Shown: positions 10,180 through 21,841, counted from the first letter of the stretch. The stretch: DNA of 64,000 nt from Anomaloglossus baeobatrachus (GCF_048569485.1 NW_027445210.1:1-64000), one strand, 5' to 3'. Numbers and translations: made by a program. Notes: generated by a model from the letters alone, not told the origin.

Positions 10180-11569
10180 CTTCTTAACCCAGTTTCCAAA
10201 AGCAGAACTCAATTCACCTGATTCATATTAGCCCGATTTAATGAATTGGAAGAAAGCATACGTCTTCATATGCACCTCAATTTGGCCCATTCACTTTTCA
10301 CACTTCCTCCTTTTGTTTTTTATCTTTCACACTTTTGACTTTCTTTATTCATCCAAATAGCAAACTCATCACCACTCAACCTGACCAACTCGGCTATGTC
10401 CCCGTGCTGCAGTTCTCTGTCTTATCTAGATCATTTGCAATTGAATGGAATAGATCCCTTTTGGACAAAGTGGATTCACCTGCTGCTGCAGTGACCACAG
10501 GTGTGATAACATCTAGAATTGGCATCTGGTGCGATCTCTCCGCTTCCACTCCAAAGAAAGTTACCTGTTTATTCCTATCATGCATTGGTTTTTGGGGTTT
10601 TCTTTGAGTAATGATGATCTCTTTAGTAGTCTGTTGGCGCCCTCTCCTGGAGGAATAGTTTGCTTGCTCTTGGACATTCTAAAAGAGAGGTCATGATAGA
10701 CATTGAGCTTCTGAGCTCAATTGGGGACAGTCATGGGTGATGAATGTTTGCAACCTACTGCGAAGCCTCATACCGCAATATAAGGAACGTCAAATACTAA
10801 GAAAGGGCGGCCTATGAAAGAATTACTACTTTCAATAAGTACACTTAAACGGCTAATTGGGAATAGAAAAACTGTAAAAAGCCCTCTGAGAAAGCCCCCC
10901 TCTAACCTTTGATAGTAAGCTTTTCTGTAGTCTGCCTGTTGATGTATTTTCCGTTTGAACTGTGCACAACATGAAGAGACGGAACACTGGCGGCTTGTCA
11001 CAATGCCCCCCGATGACATCACAATAGCGCTGCTGCCTAGAAAACAAGCTGCGCAGAAGAAGTTGTTCTTTGGGTGGGAGGGTGGGCTAGTGGAAGGAGG
11101 GGGCAATCTCTTTTTTTCCCGGGTGGTAGGGGGATGACAGGAGAAGGGAAGCGGGTGGTGAGAAAGGTACAGAGGGCAGGGTTTGGGGGCTGGGAAGGAA
11201 AGGGAAAAGATTAGGGTTTGGGGATGATGAAAGGGCTTTCTACGGGTAAGGATGGCAAAGGGTGGCAGTGACGGAAAGTCAGGCAACCTGTCCTGTCCGT
11301 CTTTTTGTATCGTGAATTGGAAAGACTGCAAGGGGGAGGGGAGTTGCTTGCGCCCCAAAGGAGGAGTTATTCAGATTCATTGCAGTGGGCGGCGGCTGCA
11401 AAACGCACCATTCTTCTTGTTTTGGCTCTGCAAAGCAGCCTTTTCAAGGGTTGGCTTGGGTGACAAAATGTCTTGTGTAGGCGTGGGTTTGTCTCCCTCT
11501 CGCTCTCTCTCCCTAAGATGTGTCCGGCATAGGCCAGGGTGCCACTCGAGGCCCAAACCAATTCTGGTT

Positions 11570-11757
11570 ATCGCTTCTCGGCCTTTTGGCTAAGATCAAG
11601 TGTAGTATCTGTTCTTATCAGTTTAATATCTGATACGTCCCCTATCTGGGGACCATATATTAAATGGATTTTTAGAACAGGGAGATGGAAAAAGAGCTTG
11701 CTCTGTCCACTCCACGCATTGACCTGGTATTGCAGTACCTCCAGGAACGGTGCACCC
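11570..11757 (+). ncRNA. RNU2: U2 snRNA, unit 8 (intact)
   Basis: Gene identical to unit 1 by eye. PSE-like element 11508-11522, 3' box 11770-11784. A private T-to-C change at 11356 lies at -214, between the G/A-rich box and the GC box of the putative distal element. Confidence 0.97.
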
Positions 11758-13147
11758 CTTCTTAACCCAGTTTCCAAAAGCAGAACTCAATTCACCTGAT
11801 TCATATTAGCCCGATTTAATGAATTGGAAGAAAGCATACGTCTTCATATGCACCTCAATTTGGCCCATTCACTTTTCACACTTCCTCCTTTTGTTTTTTA
11901 TCTTTCACACTTTTGACTTTCTTTATTCATCCAAATAGCAAACTCATCACCACTCAACCTGACCAACTCGGCTATGTCCCCGTGCTGCAGTTCTCTGTCT
12001 TATCTAGATCATTTGCAATTGAATGGAATAGATCCCTTTTGGACAAAGTGGATTCACCTGCTGCTGCAGTGACCACAGGTGTGATAACATCTAGAATTGG
12101 CATCTGGTGCGATCTCTCCGCTTCCACTCCAAAGAAAGTTACCTGTTTATTCCTATCATGCATTGGTTTTTGGGGTTTTCTTTGAGTAATGATGATCTCT
12201 TTAGTAGTCTGTTGGCGCCCTCTCCTGGAGGAATAGTTTGCTTGCTCTTGGACATTCTAAAAGAGAGGTCATGATAGACATTGAGCTTCTGAGCTCAATT
12301 GGGGACAGTCATGGGTGATGAATGTTTGCAACCTACTGCGAAGCCTCATACCGCAATATAAGGAACGTCAAATACTAAGAAAGGGCGGCCTATGAAAGAA
12401 TTACTACTTTCAATAAGTACACTTAAACGGCTAATTGGGAATAGAAAAACTGTAAAAAGCCCTCTGAGAAAGCCCCCCTCTAACCTTTGATAGTAAGCTT
12501 TTCTGTAGTCTGCCTGTTGATGTATTTTCCGTTTGAACTGTGCACAACATGAAGAGACGGAACACTGGCGGCTTGTCACAATGCCCCCCGATGACATCAC
12601 AATAGCGCTGCTGCCTAGAAAACAAGCTGCGCAGAAGAAGTTGTTCTTTGGGTGGGAGGGTGGGCTAGTGGAAGGAGGGGGCAATCTCTTTTTTTCCCGG
12701 GTGGTAGGGGGATGACAGGAGAAGGGAAGCGGGTGGTGAGAAAGGTACAGAGGGCAGGGTTTGGGGGCTGGGAAGGAAAGGGAAAAGATTAGGGTTTGGG
12801 GATGATGAAAGGGCTTTCTACGGGTAAGGATGGCAAAGGGTGGCAGTGACGGAAAGTCAGGCAACCTGTCCTGTCCGTCTTTTTGTATCGTGAATTGGAA
12901 AGACTGCAAGGGGGAGGGGAGTTGCTTGCGCCCTAAAGGAGGAGTTATTCAGATTCATTGCAGTGGGCGGCGGCTGCAAAACGCACCATTCTTCTTGTTT
13001 TGGCTCTGCAAAGCAGCCTTTTCAAGGGTTGGCTTGGGTGACAAAATGTCTTGTGTAGGCGTGGGTTTGTCTCCCTCTCGCTCTCTCTCCCTAAGATGTG
13101 TCCGGCATAGGCCAGGGTGCCACTCGAGGCCCAAACCAATTCTGGTT

Positions 13148-13335
13148 ATCGCTTCTCGGCCTTTTGGCTAAGATCAAGTGTAGTATCTGTTCTTATCAGT
13201 TTAATATCTGATACGTCCCCTATCTGGGGACCATATATTAAATGGATTTTTAGAACAGGGAGATGGAAAAAGAGCTTGCTCTGTCCACTCCACGCATTGA
13301 CCTGGTATTGCAGTACCTCCAGGAACGGTGCACCC
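13148..13335 (+). ncRNA. RNU2: U2 snRNA, unit 9 (intact)
   Basis: Gene identical to unit 1 by eye. PSE-like element 13086-13100, 3' box 13348-13362. The spacer after it has a private G-to-C change at 14016. Confidence 0.97.
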
Positions 13336-14725
13336 CTTCTTAACCCAGTTTCCAAAAGCAGAACTCAATTCACCTGATTCATATTAGCCCGATTTAATGA
13401 ATTGGAAGAAAGCATACGTCTTCATATGCACCTCAATTTGGCCCATTCACTTTTCACACTTCCTCCTTTTGTTTTTTATCTTTCACACTTTTGACTTTCT
13501 TTATTCATCCAAATAGCAAACTCATCACCACTCAACCTGACCAACTCGGCTATGTCCCCGTGCTGCAGTTCTCTGTCTTATCTAGATCATTTGCAATTGA
13601 ATGGAATAGATCCCTTTTGGACAAAGTGGATTCACCTGCTGCTGCAGTGACCACAGGTGTGATAACATCTAGAATTGGCATCTGGTGCGATCTCTCCGCT
13701 TCCACTCCAAAGAAAGTTACCTGTTTATTCCTATCATGCATTGGTTTTTGGGGTTTTCTTTGAGTAATGATGATCTCTTTAGTAGTCTGTTGGCGCCCTC
13801 TCCTGGAGGAATAGTTTGCTTGCTCTTGGACATTCTAAAAGAGAGGTCATGATAGACATTGAGCTTCTGAGCTCAATTGGGGACAGTCATGGGTGATGAA
13901 TGTTTGCAACCTACTGCGAAGCCTCATACCGCAATATAAGGAACGTCAAATACTAAGAAAGGGCGGCCTATGAAAGAATTACTACTTTCAATAAGTACAC
14001 TTAAACGGCTAATTGCGAATAGAAAAACTGTAAAAAGCCCTCTGAGAAAGCCCCCCTCTAACCTTTGATAGTAAGCTTTTCTGTAGTCTGCCTGTTGATG
14101 TATTTTCCGTTTGAACTGTGCACAACATGAAGAGACGGAACACTGGCGGCTTGTCACAATGCCCCCCGATGACATCACAATAGCGCTGCTGCCTAGAAAA
14201 CAAGCTGCGCAGAAGAAGTTGTTCTTTGGGTGGGAGGGTGGGCTAGTGGAAGGAGGGGGCAATCTCTTTTTTTCCCGGGTGGTAGGGGGATGACAGGAGA
14301 AGGGAAGCGGGTGGTGAGAAAGGTACAGAGGGCAGGGTTTGGGGGCTGGGAAGGAAAGGGAAAAGATTAGGGTTTGGGGATGATGAAAGGGCTTTCTACG
14401 GGTAAGGATGGCAAAGGGTGGCAGTGACGGAAAGTCAGGCAACCTGTCCTGTCCGTCTTTTTGTATCGTGAATTGGAAAGACTGCAAGGGGGAGGGGAGT
14501 TGCTTGCGCCCTAAAGGAGGAGTTATTCAGATTCATTGCAGTGGGCGGCGGCTGCAAAACGCACCATTCTTCTTGTTTTGGCTCTGCAAAGCAGCCTTTT
14601 CAAGGGTTGGCTTGGGTGACAAAATGTCTTGTGTAGGCGTGGGTTTGTCTCCCTCTCGCTCTCTCTCCCTAAGATGTGTCCGGCATAGGCCAGGGTGCCA
14701 CTCGAGGCCCAAACCAATTCTGGTT

Positions 14726-14913
14726 ATCGCTTCTCGGCCTTTTGGCTAAGATCAAGTGTAGTATCTGTTCTTATCAGTTTAATATCTGATACGTCCCCTA
14801 TCTGGGGACCATATATTAAATGGATTTTTAGAACAGGGAGATGGAAAAAGAGCTTGCTCTGTCCACTCCACGCATTGACCTGGTATTGCAGTACCTCCAG
14901 GAACGGTGCACCC
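14726..14913 (+). ncRNA. RNU2: U2 snRNA, unit 10 (intact)
   Basis: No difference from unit 1 seen by eye. PSE-like element 14664-14678, 3' box 14926-14940. Last intact gene before insert A. Confidence 0.97.
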
Positions 14914-16350
14914 CTTCTTAACCCAGTTTCCAAAAGCAGAACTCAATTCACCTGATTCATATTAGCCCGATTTAATGAATTGGAAGAAAGCATACGTCTT
15001 CATATGCACCTCAATTTGGCCCATTCACTTTTCACACTTCCTCCTTTTGTTTTTTATCTTTCACACTTTTGACTTTCTTTATTCATCCAAATAGCAAACT
15101 CATCACCACTCAACCTGACCAACTCGGCTATGTCCCCGTGCTGCAGTTCTCTGTCTTATCTAGATCATTTGCAATTGAATGGAATAGATCCCTTTTGGAC
15201 AAAGTGGATTCACCTGCTGCTGCAGTGACCACAGGTGTGATAACATCTAGAATTGGCATCTGGTGCGATCTCTCCGCTTCCACTCCAAAGAAAGTTACCT
15301 GTTTATTCCTATCATGCATTGGTTTTTGGGGTTTTCTTTGAGTAATGATGATCTCTTTAGTAGTCTGTTGGCGCCCTCTCCTGGAGGAATAGTTTGCTTG
15401 CTCTTGGACATTCTAAAAGAGAGGTCATGATAGACATTGAGCTTCTGAGCTCAATTGGGGACAGTCATGGGTGATGAATGTTTGCAACCTACTGCGAAGC
15501 CTCATACCGCAATATAAGGAACGTCAAATACTAAGAAAGGGCGGCCTATGAAAGAATTACTACTTTCAATAAGTACACTTAAACGGCTAATTGGGAATAG
15601 AAAAACTGTAAAAAGCCCTCTGAGAAAGCCCCCCTCTAACCTTTGATAGTAAGCTTTTCTGTAGTCTGCCTGTTGATGTATTTTCCGTTTGAACTGTGCA
15701 CAACATGAAGAGACGGAACACTGGCGGCTTGTCACAATGCCCCCCGATGACATCACAATAGCGCTGCTGCCTAGAAAACAAGCTGCGCAGAAGAAGTTGT
15801 TCTTTGGGTGGGAGGGTGGGCTAGTGGAAGGAGGGGGCAATCTCTTTTTTTCCCGGGTGGTAGGGGGATGACAGGAGAAGGGAAGCGGGTGGTGAGAAAG
15901 GTACAGAGGGCAGGGTTTGGGGGCTGGGAAGGAAAGGGAAAAGATTAGGGTTTGGGGATGATGAAAGGGCTTTCTACGGGTAAGGATGGCAAAGGGTGGC
16001 AGTGACGGAAAGTCAGGCAACCTGTCCTGTCCGTCTTTTTGTATCGTGAATTGGAAAGACTGCAAGGGGGAGGGGAGTTGCTTGCGCCCTAAAGGAGGAG
16101 TTATTCAGATTCATTGCAGTGGGCGGCGGCTGCAAAACGCACCATTCTTCTTGTTTTGGCTCTGCAAAGCAGCCTTTTCAAGGGTTGGCTTGGGTGACAA
16201 AATGTCTTGTGTAGGCGTGGGTTTGTCTCCCTCTCGCTCTCTCTCCCTAAGATGTGTCCGGCATAGGCCAGGGTGCCACTCGAGGCCCAAACCAATTCTG
16301 GTTATCGCTTCTCGGCCTTTTGGCTAAGATCAAGTGTAGTGTTGTTCGAA

Positions 16351-16377
16351 GAGGTGGTTTAAGCTCCAGGCCACCTT
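16351..16377 (+). other. 5'-terminal hairpin of insert A
   Basis: GAGGTGG at 16351-16357 pairs with CCACCTT at 16371-16377, giving seven pairs including one terminal G-U. In B and C the first base is A, giving an A-U pair instead, so the stem is kept despite the base change. Confidence 0.55.
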
Positions 16378-16636
16378 AGTACAATGATACAATGCACACT
16401 GGAAGGTTGCGCTTGCTAGTACTCTGGGTGGATAGTATATTCATCTAGAGGAAAACATGGCCCTACCAGGATCGAGGCTATTAGACTGAGTAAGGGTGGG
16501 GGGCTATGGTACAACGTGCCCCAGGACTGACGACCCTGGAGTGAGTCTGAGCTTGCTGGCTTGGGACCCCGGCAAGCCTTGGGCTCTGTAGCACACCGTA
16601 CCTTGCCTTTTCATACTTTTTGAGCATATTACCCTA

Positions 16637-16656
16637 TCCCGGCCTTCTGGCTAGGA
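16637..16656 (+). other. U2 5'-end-like stretch inside insert A
   Basis: These 20 bases match U2 nt 7-26 at 17 positions, and all three differences are transitions (C for T at nt 9 and nt 17, G for A at nt 24). The core GGCCTTCTGGCT occurs again at 16997-17008. Possible U2-derived segment; chance similarity is not excluded. Confidence 0.45.
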
Positions 16657-16676
16657 AGGGAAATTTTTACAATCCC

Positions 16677-16883
16677 GGTCGGAGGTCTGGTCAGCTTTGG
16701 GCTGAGAAACTAACACCCGGTTGGAGGTCTGGGTCAGCTTCGGCTGAGAAACCAACACCCGGTTGGAGGTCTGGGTCAGCTTCGGCTGAGAAACCAACAC
16801 CCGGTTGGAGGTCCGGTTAGCCTTGGGCTGAGAAACCAACACCGGTTGACGGTCCGGGCAGTTTCGGCTGCGAAACCAACAAC
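16677..16883 (+). repeat. 42-bp internal tandem repeats of insert A (5 copies)
   Basis: The word GAGAAACCAACACC and the following GGTTGGAGGTC-type segment recur about every 42 bp, with degenerate end copies; five AAACYAACA cores are visible. Because 42 is a multiple of three, the array stays open in several frames and yields repetitive frames that I do not regard as genes. Confidence 0.85.
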
Positions 16884-17032
16884 TAGTAGCTCTCTACTCC
16901 ACTTGGGTAAGATGCCTGGGTGGACGCTGGGAGCAACGACAAGGCTCAACCAGGCTTCGGCTTGGGGGAGCACCGAAGATCCCTGACCCTTGCTGTGGCC
17001 TTCTGGCTCGGAGGGACGGGGTTGATTTTTGG

Positions 17033-17057
17033 GGACCCTCTCCTCACGGTGGGGTCC
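17033..17057 (+). other. 3' hairpin 1 of insert A
   Basis: GGACCC and CTCC pair with GGTG and GGGTCC around loop TCAC, with a bulged T and one T-T mismatch. In B and C the stem is fully paired. Confidence 0.55.
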
Positions 17058-17087
17058 ACACGAATCCTAGCCTTTGCACTGTTTTTG

Positions 17088-17105
17088 GTGTGACTTCGGT
17101 CATGC
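17088..17105 (+). other. 3' hairpin 2 of insert A, C(UUCG)G tetraloop
   Basis: GTGTGAC and GTCATGC close a UUCG loop through a C-G pair, the classic extra-stable tetraloop; two of the seven pairs are G-U. It lies 39 nt before the element end, where non-LTR elements often carry structures recognised by their reverse transcriptase. Confidence 0.6.
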
Positions 17106-18685
17106 ATTTTTTGTGGTGCTTTGGAAAGCTTCATTAAATCAAAAATCTGTTCTTATCAGTTTAATATCTGATACGTCCCCTATCTGGGGACCATATATTA
17201 AATGGATTTTTAGAACAGGGAGATGGAAAAAGAGCTTGCTCTGTCCACTCCACGCATTGACCTGGTATTGCAGTACCTCCAGGAACGGTGCACCCCTTCT
17301 TAACCCAGTTTCCAAAAGCAGAACTCAATTCACCTGATTCATATTAGCCCGATTTAATGAATTGGAAGAAAGCATACGTCTTCATATGCACCTCAATTTG
17401 GCCCATTCACTTTTCACACTTCCTCCTTTTGTTTTTTATCTTTCACACTTTTGACTTTCTTTATTCATCCAAATAGCAAACTCATCACCACTCAACCTGA
17501 CCAACTCGGCTATGTCCCCGTGCTGCAGTTCTCTGTCTTATCTAGATCATTTGCAATTGAATGGAATAGATCCCTTTTGGACAAAGTGGATTCACCTGCT
17601 GCTGCAGTGACCACAGGTGTGATAACATCTAGAATTGGCATCTGGTGCGATCTCTCCGCTTCCACTCCAAAGAAAGTTACCTGTTTATTCCTATCATGCA
17701 TTGGTTTTTGGGGTTTTCTTTGAGTAATGATGATCTCTTTAGTAGTCTGTTGGCGCCCTCTCCTGGAGGAATAGTTTGCTTGCTCTTGGACATTCTAAAA
17801 GAGAGGTCATGATAGACATTGAGCTTCTGAGCTCAATTGGGGACAGTCATGGGTGATGAATGTTTGCAACCTACTGCGAAGCCTCATACCGCAATATAAG
17901 GAACGTCAAATACTAAGAAAGGGCGGCCTATGAAAGAATTACTACTTTCAATAAGTACACTTAAACGGCTAATTGGGAATAGAAAAACTGTAAAAAGCCC
18001 TCTGAGAAAGCCCCCCTCTAACCTTTGATAGTAAGCTTTTCTGTAGTCTGCCTGTTGATGTATTTTCCGTTTGAACTGTGCACAACATGAAGAGACGGAA
18101 CACTGGCGGCTTGTCACAATGCCCCCCGATGACATCACAATAGCGCTGCTGCCTAGAAAACAAGCTGCGCAGAAGAAGTTGTTCTTTGGGTGGGAGGGTG
18201 GGCTAGTGGAAGGAGGGGGCAATCTCTTTTTTTCCCGGGTGGTAGGGGGATGACAGGAGAAGGGAAGCGGGTGGTGAGAAAGGTACAGAGGGCAGGGTTT
18301 GGGGGCTGGGAAGGAAAGGGAAAAGATTAGGGTTTGGGGATGATGAAAGGGCTTTCTACGGGTAAGGATGGCAAAGGGTGGCAGTGACGGAAAGTCAGGC
18401 AACCTGTCCTGTCCGTCTTTTTGTATCGTGAATTGGAAAGACTGCAAGGGGGAGGGGAGTTGCTTGCGCCCTAAAGGAGGAGTTATTCAGATTCATTGCA
18501 GTGGGCGGCGGCTGCAAAACGCACCATTCTTCTTGTTTTGGCTCTGCAAAGCAGCCTTTTCAAGGGTTGGCTTGGGTGACAAAATGTCTTGTGTAGGCGT
18601 GGGTTTGTCTCCCTCTCGCTCTCTCTCCCTAAGATGTGTCCGGCATAGGCCAGGGTGCCACTCGAGGCCCAAACCAATTCTGGTT

Positions 18686-18873
18686 ATCGCTTCTCGGCCT
18701 TTTGGCTAAGATCAAGTGTAGTATCTGTTCTTATCAGTTTAATATCTGATACGTCCCCTATCTGGGGACCATATATTAAATGGATTTTTAGAACAGGGAG
18801 ATGGAAAAAGAGCTTGCTCTGTCCACTCCACGCATTGACCTGGTATTGCAGTACCTCCAGGAACGGTGCACCC
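18686..18873 (+). ncRNA. RNU2: U2 snRNA, unit 12 (intact)
   Basis: No difference from unit 1 seen by eye, although the preceding unit carries insert A. PSE-like element 18624-18638, 3' box 18886-18900. Confidence 0.97.
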
Positions 18874-20263
18874 CTTCTTAACCCAGTTTCCAAAAGCAGA
18901 ACTCAATTCACCTGATTCATATTAGCCCGATTTAATGAATTGGAAGAAAGCATACGTCTTCATATGCACCTCAATTTGGCCCATTCACTTTTCACACTTC
19001 CTCCTTTTGTTTTTTATCTTTCACACTTTTGACTTTCTTTATTCATCCAAATAGCAAACTCATCACCACTCAACCTGACCAACTCGGCTATGTCCCCGTG
19101 CTGCAGTTCTCTGTCTTATCTAGATCATTTGCAATTGAATGGAATAGATCCCTTTTGGACAAAGTGGATTCACCTGCTGCTGCAGTGACCACAGGTGTGA
19201 TAACATCTAGAATTGGCATCTGGTGCGATCTCTCCGCTTCCACTCCAAAGAAAGTTACCTGTTTATTCCTATCATGCATTGGTTTTTGGGGTTTTCTTTG
19301 AGTAATGATGATCTCTTTAGTAGTCTGTTGGCGCCCTCTCCTGGAGGAATAGTTTGCTTGCTCTTGGACATTCTAAAAGAGAGGTCATGATAGACATTGA
19401 GCTTCTGAGCTCAATTGGGGACAGTCATGGGTGATGAATGTTTGCAACCTACTGCGAAGCCTCATACCGCAATATAAGGAACGTCAAATACTAAGAAAGG
19501 GCGGCCTATGAAAGAATTACTACTTTCAATAAGTACACTTAAACGGCTAATTGGGAATAGAAAAACTGTAAAAAGCCCTCTGAGAAAGCCCCCCTCTAAC
19601 CTTTGATAGTAAGCTTTTCTGTAGTCTGCCTGTTGATGTATTTTCCGTTTGAACTGTGCACAACATGAAGAGACGGAACACTGGCGGCTTGTCACAATGC
19701 CCCCCGATGACATCACAATAGCGCTGCTGCCTAGAAAACAAGCTGCGCAGAAGAAGTTGTTCTTTGGGTGGGAGGGTGGGCTAGTGGAAGGAGGGGGCAA
19801 TCTCTTTTTTTCCCGGGTGGTAGGGGGATGACAGGAGAAGGGAAGCGGGTGGTGAGAAAGGTACAGAGGGCAGGGTTTGGGGGCTGGGAAGGAAAGGGAA
19901 AAGATTAGGGTTTGGGGATGATGAAAGGGCTTTCTACGGGTAAGGATGGCAAAGGGTGGCAGTGACGGAAAGTCAGGCAACCTGTCCTGTCCGTCTTTTT
20001 GTATCGTGAATTGGAAAGACTGCAAGGGGGAGGGGAGTTGCTTGCGCCCTAAAGGAGGAGTTATTCAGATTCATTGCAGTGGGCGGCGGCTGCAAAACGC
20101 ACCATTCTTCTTGTTTTGGCTCTGCAAAGCAGCCTTTTCAAGGGTTGGCTTGGGTGACAAAATGTCTTGTGTAGGCGTGGGTTTGTCTCCCTCTCGCTCT
20201 CTCTCCCTAAGATGTGTCCGGCATAGGCCAGGGTGCCACTCGAGGCCCAAACCAATTCTGGTT

Positions 20264-20451
20264 ATCGCTTCTCGGCCTTTTGGCTAAGATCAAGTGTAGT
20301 ATCTGTTCTTATCAGTTTAATATCTGATACGTCCCCTATCTGGGGACCATATATTAAATGGATTTTTAGAACAGGGAGATGGAAAAAGAGCTTGCTCTGT
20401 CCACTCCACGCATTGACCTGGTATTGCAGTACCTCCAGGAACGGTGCACCC
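20264..20451 (+). ncRNA. RNU2: U2 snRNA, unit 13 (intact)
   Basis: No difference from unit 1 seen by eye. PSE-like element 20202-20216, 3' box 20464-20478. Confidence 0.97.
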
Positions 20452-21841
20452 CTTCTTAACCCAGTTTCCAAAAGCAGAACTCAATTCACCTGATTCATAT
20501 TAGCCCGATTTAATGAATTGGAAGAAAGCATACGTCTTCATATGCACCTCAATTTGGCCCATTCACTTTTCACACTTCCTCCTTTTGTTTTTTATCTTTC
20601 ACACTTTTGACTTTCTTTATTCATCCAAATAGCAAACTCATCACCACTCAACCTGACCAACTCGGCTATGTCCCCGTGCTGCAGTTCTCTGTCTTATCTA
20701 GATCATTTGCAATTGAATGGAATAGATCCCTTTTGGACAAAGTGGATTCACCTGCTGCTGCAGTGACCACAGGTGTGATAACATCTAGAATTGGCATCTG
20801 GTGCGATCTCTCCGCTTCCACTCCAAAGAAAGTTACCTGTTTATTCCTATCATGCATTGGTTTTTGGGGTTTTCTTTGAGTAATGATGATCTCTTTAGTA
20901 GTCTGTTGGCGCCCTCTCCTGGAGGAATAGTTTGCTTGCTCTTGGACATTCTAAAAGAGAGGTCATGATAGACATTGAGCTTCTGAGCTCAATTGGGGAC
21001 AGTCATGGGTGATGAATGTTTGCAACCTACTGCGAAGCCTCATACCGCAATATAAGGAACGTCAAATACTAAGAAAGGGCGGCCTATGAAAGAATTACTA
21101 CTTTCAATAAGTACACTTAAACGGCTAATTGGGAATAGAAAAACTGTAAAAAGCCCTCTGAGAAAGCCCCCCTCTAACCTTTGATAGTAAGCTTTTCTGT
21201 AGTCTGCCTGTTGATGTATTTTCCGTTTGAACTGTGCACAACATGAAGAGACGGAACACTGGCGGCTTGTCACAATGCCCCCCGATGACATCACAATAGC
21301 GCTGCTGCCTAGAAAACAAGCTGCGCAGAAGAAGTTGTTCTTTGGGTGGGAGGGTGGGCTAGTGGAAGGAGGGGGCAATCTCTTTTTTTCCCGGGTGGTA
21401 GGGGGATGACAGGAGAAGGGAAGCGGGTGGTGAGAAAGGTACAGAGGGCAGGGTTTGGGGGCTGGGAAGGAAAGGGAAAAGATTAGGGTTTGGGGATGAT
21501 GAAAGGGCTTTCTACGGGTAAGGATGGCAAAGGGTGGCAGTGACGGAAAGTCAGGCAACCTGTCCTGTCCGTCTTTTTGTATCGTGAATTGGAAAGACTG
21601 CAAGGGGGAGGGGAGTTGCTTGCGCCCTAAAGGAGGAGTTATTCAGATTCATTGCAGTGGGCGGCGGCTGCAAAACGCACCATTCTTCTTGTTTTGGCTC
21701 TGCAAAGCAGCCTTTTCAAGGGTTGGCTTGGGTGACAAAATGTCTTGTGTAGGCGTGGGTTTGTCTCCCTCTCGCTCTCTCTCCCTAAGATGTGTCCGGC
21801 ATAGGCCAGGGTGCCACTCGAGGCCCAAACCAATTCTGGTT

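Larger units (their letters stand above)
16341..17144 (+). mobile_element. U2-targeted short retroelement, copy A (804 bp)
   Basis: This DNA is absent from the 36 intact units. It lies in the U2 sense direction and ends in an A-rich tail (AAATC then AAAA), as expected for target-primed insertion of a non-LTR element. No long frame resembles reverse transcriptase or endonuclease, so it is non-autonomous. Parts in order: three extra bases GTT (16341-16343) where B and C have U2 ATC; shared 5' terminus GTTCGAA (16344); 5' hairpin 16351-16377; U2-like stretch 16637-16656; 42-bp repeats 16677-16883; second GGCCTTCTGGCT at 16997-17008; hairpins 17033-17057 and 17088-17105; tail. There is no clear target-site duplication. 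It differs from B/C at roughly 20 positions in the first 300 bp. Known U2-specific non-LTR families are Keno (Tx1 group) and Utopia; either could supply the enzymes, but I cannot test homology. Confidence 0.85.
16304..17295 (+). pseudogene. RNU2: U2 snRNA, unit 11, interrupted by insert A
   Basis: U2 nt 1-37 (16304-16340) and nt 38-188 (17145-17295) are separated by 804 bp. No U2 base is lost and none is duplicated. The break falls inside GUAGUA, between its fifth and sixth bases, so the branchpoint-recognition sequence is split. Both U2 pieces, the PSE-like element (16242-16256) and the 3' box (17308-17322) match intact units, so the promoter could still drive a chimeric RNA. A functional U2 from this locus is not expected, as there are no splice-like ends on the insert. 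Confidence 0.97.

Noticed and set aside
16321-16352. Possible Pol III A box (U2 TGGCTAAGATC) plus B-box-like GTTCGAA at the insert 5' end
   Set aside because: The two boxes would start only about 23 bp apart, closer than in tRNA-type promoters, and the B-box match lacks its final C. Coincidence is more likely.
16341-17144. Insert as an intron in U2
   Set aside because: It ends in an A-rich tail and not AG, copy B duplicates target bases, and most copies of the gene lack it.
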